Below are positions 63,415-64,000 of a stretch of DNA of 64,000 nucleotides, one piece after another (the stretch's first letter is position 1; each line of letters opens with the position of its first letter). The notes beneath the pieces are model-generated. The model saw nothing but the letters and a program-made list of their open reading frames with translations, was not told the DNA's origin and did not search any database. A program made the translations under genes and the position numbers. Source of the DNA: Spironucleus salmonicida (Eukaryota > Fornicata > Diplomonadida > Hexamitidae); contig CM035322.1 in NCBI GenBank assembly GCA_000497125.2, forward strand, positions 1,124,001 to 1,188,000, read 5' to 3'.

Positions 63415-63830
63415 TTTATGTATCTTATTATACTATTATTATATGATAATATAAATTTATATACGATTAAATAAATAATATGATTAATATATTGTAAATA
63501 TAAAATAATTTGATTAAATTTAGTTTAAGGAAGAGACAAATTAAATGAGAAAATAACTCGTAGCACTGAGATTACAATATATTTATATGTAGATATCAGT
63601 CTTATATGGAAAATAAGGTGTCAAAAATTAGTTATTCATTTATTAACATCTAATTCTAAACCAATTTATATTCGATATTGTAGATATTTTTACGAGTTTT
63701 AGGAAGTAATATTATTGTTAATTAATAAAAGTTTATTTATTTAGTATACAATTTGTATACTTTCAATATTTTTAATGATTGATTCTATAATAATATTAAA
63801 TCAACAAAATTTATCTGATCTTTATTTAAA
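63415..63830. other. AT-rich divergent promoter region
   Basis: 416 bp between divergent starts; only AT-rich sequence and the element at 63425-63455 seen. Confidence 0.45.
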
Positions 63831-64000
63831 ATGTCGATTTCAATAATTTTTGCCAGTGAATCCGCCACAACTTGTTCAGTAGCAAATTTAGCTTTTCATA
63901 TTTTAGAAAAGAAAGGTATCTAATCTACAATAGCATAGGCAGATCAAGCAACACCTGATATGTTTAAGCAGACGTTTATGTATTTTACCTCTAGCTATTG
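63831..64000 (+). CDS. Flavodoxin-like domain protein, N-terminus (partial)
   Basis: Starts MSISIIFASESATTCSVANL: beta strand, Ser/Thr-rich FMN phosphate loop (SESATT) and helix as in the FMN domains of diflavin reductases (P450 reductase, sulfite reductase alpha). A second strand ends YFTSSY, the expected position of the S-T-Y-G loop. The window ends there, so partner domains cannot be seen. Confidence 0.65.

Overview
This window reads as nuclear DNA of a hexamitid diplomonad (Spironucleus-like). It is AT-rich, eukaryotic and shows no introns. TAA and TAG are read as glutamine and TGA is the only stop: long conserved genes (elongation factor 1-alpha, CTP synthase, Tudor-SN, a CHD remodeller, histidyl-tRNA synthetase) stay open only under that code. 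Ciliates share the code, but three things favour a diplomonad: EF1A wording matching diplomonad EF1A, a HydF hydrogenase maturase, and a cysteine-rich type I membrane protein like diplomonad CRMP/VSP proteins. The species call is inference.

Layout. 1-6.6 kb: MYG1-family exonuclease (-), EF1A (+), Tudor-SN (+), and the 3' remnant of an ABCA transporter. 6.6-12.9 kb: inverted repeat 1, two 2,390-bp arms around a 1.48-kb spacer. Each arm carries a metallothionein-like gene, a cysteine-rich membrane protein and a 140-residue hydrophobic protein; the spacer holds two convergent genes. 13-24 kb: CTP synthase, a tail-anchored coiled-coil protein, a 1,897-residue Sfi1-like helical-repeat protein, HydF and a tRNA-Asn. 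24-31 kb: two paralogous type I membrane proteins and three uncharacterised genes. 30.9-37.8 kb: a 2,322-residue CHD/Mi-2-type remodeller. 38-50.4 kb: a hypothetical gene, then inverted repeat 2 (arms of 4,914 and 4,908 bp, 1.42-kb spacer) with two tRNA-Asn genes per arm and a Nup96-like gene at the inner edge. 50.4-64 kb: tRNA-Arg, delta-tubulin, CCDC25-like protein, histidyl-tRNA synthetase, a MATE transporter, a second member of the tail-anchored coiled-coil family, three uncharacterised genes, an RCHY1-like E3 ligase and the start of a flavodoxin-like reductase.

Most genes are housekeeping or cytoskeletal (translation, nucleotide synthesis, chromatin, basal body/flagellum) plus one hydrogenosomal maturation gene. 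The unusual content is the two large, nearly identical inverted duplications. In repeat 2 the left arm keeps both flanking genes whole and the right arm has only their ends, so the right arm looks like the copy. Repeat 1 doubles a metal-binding/surface-protein gene cluster in head-to-head orientation. Many genes change base composition abruptly inside an intact reading frame. All translations were done by eye under the Gln-UAR code.
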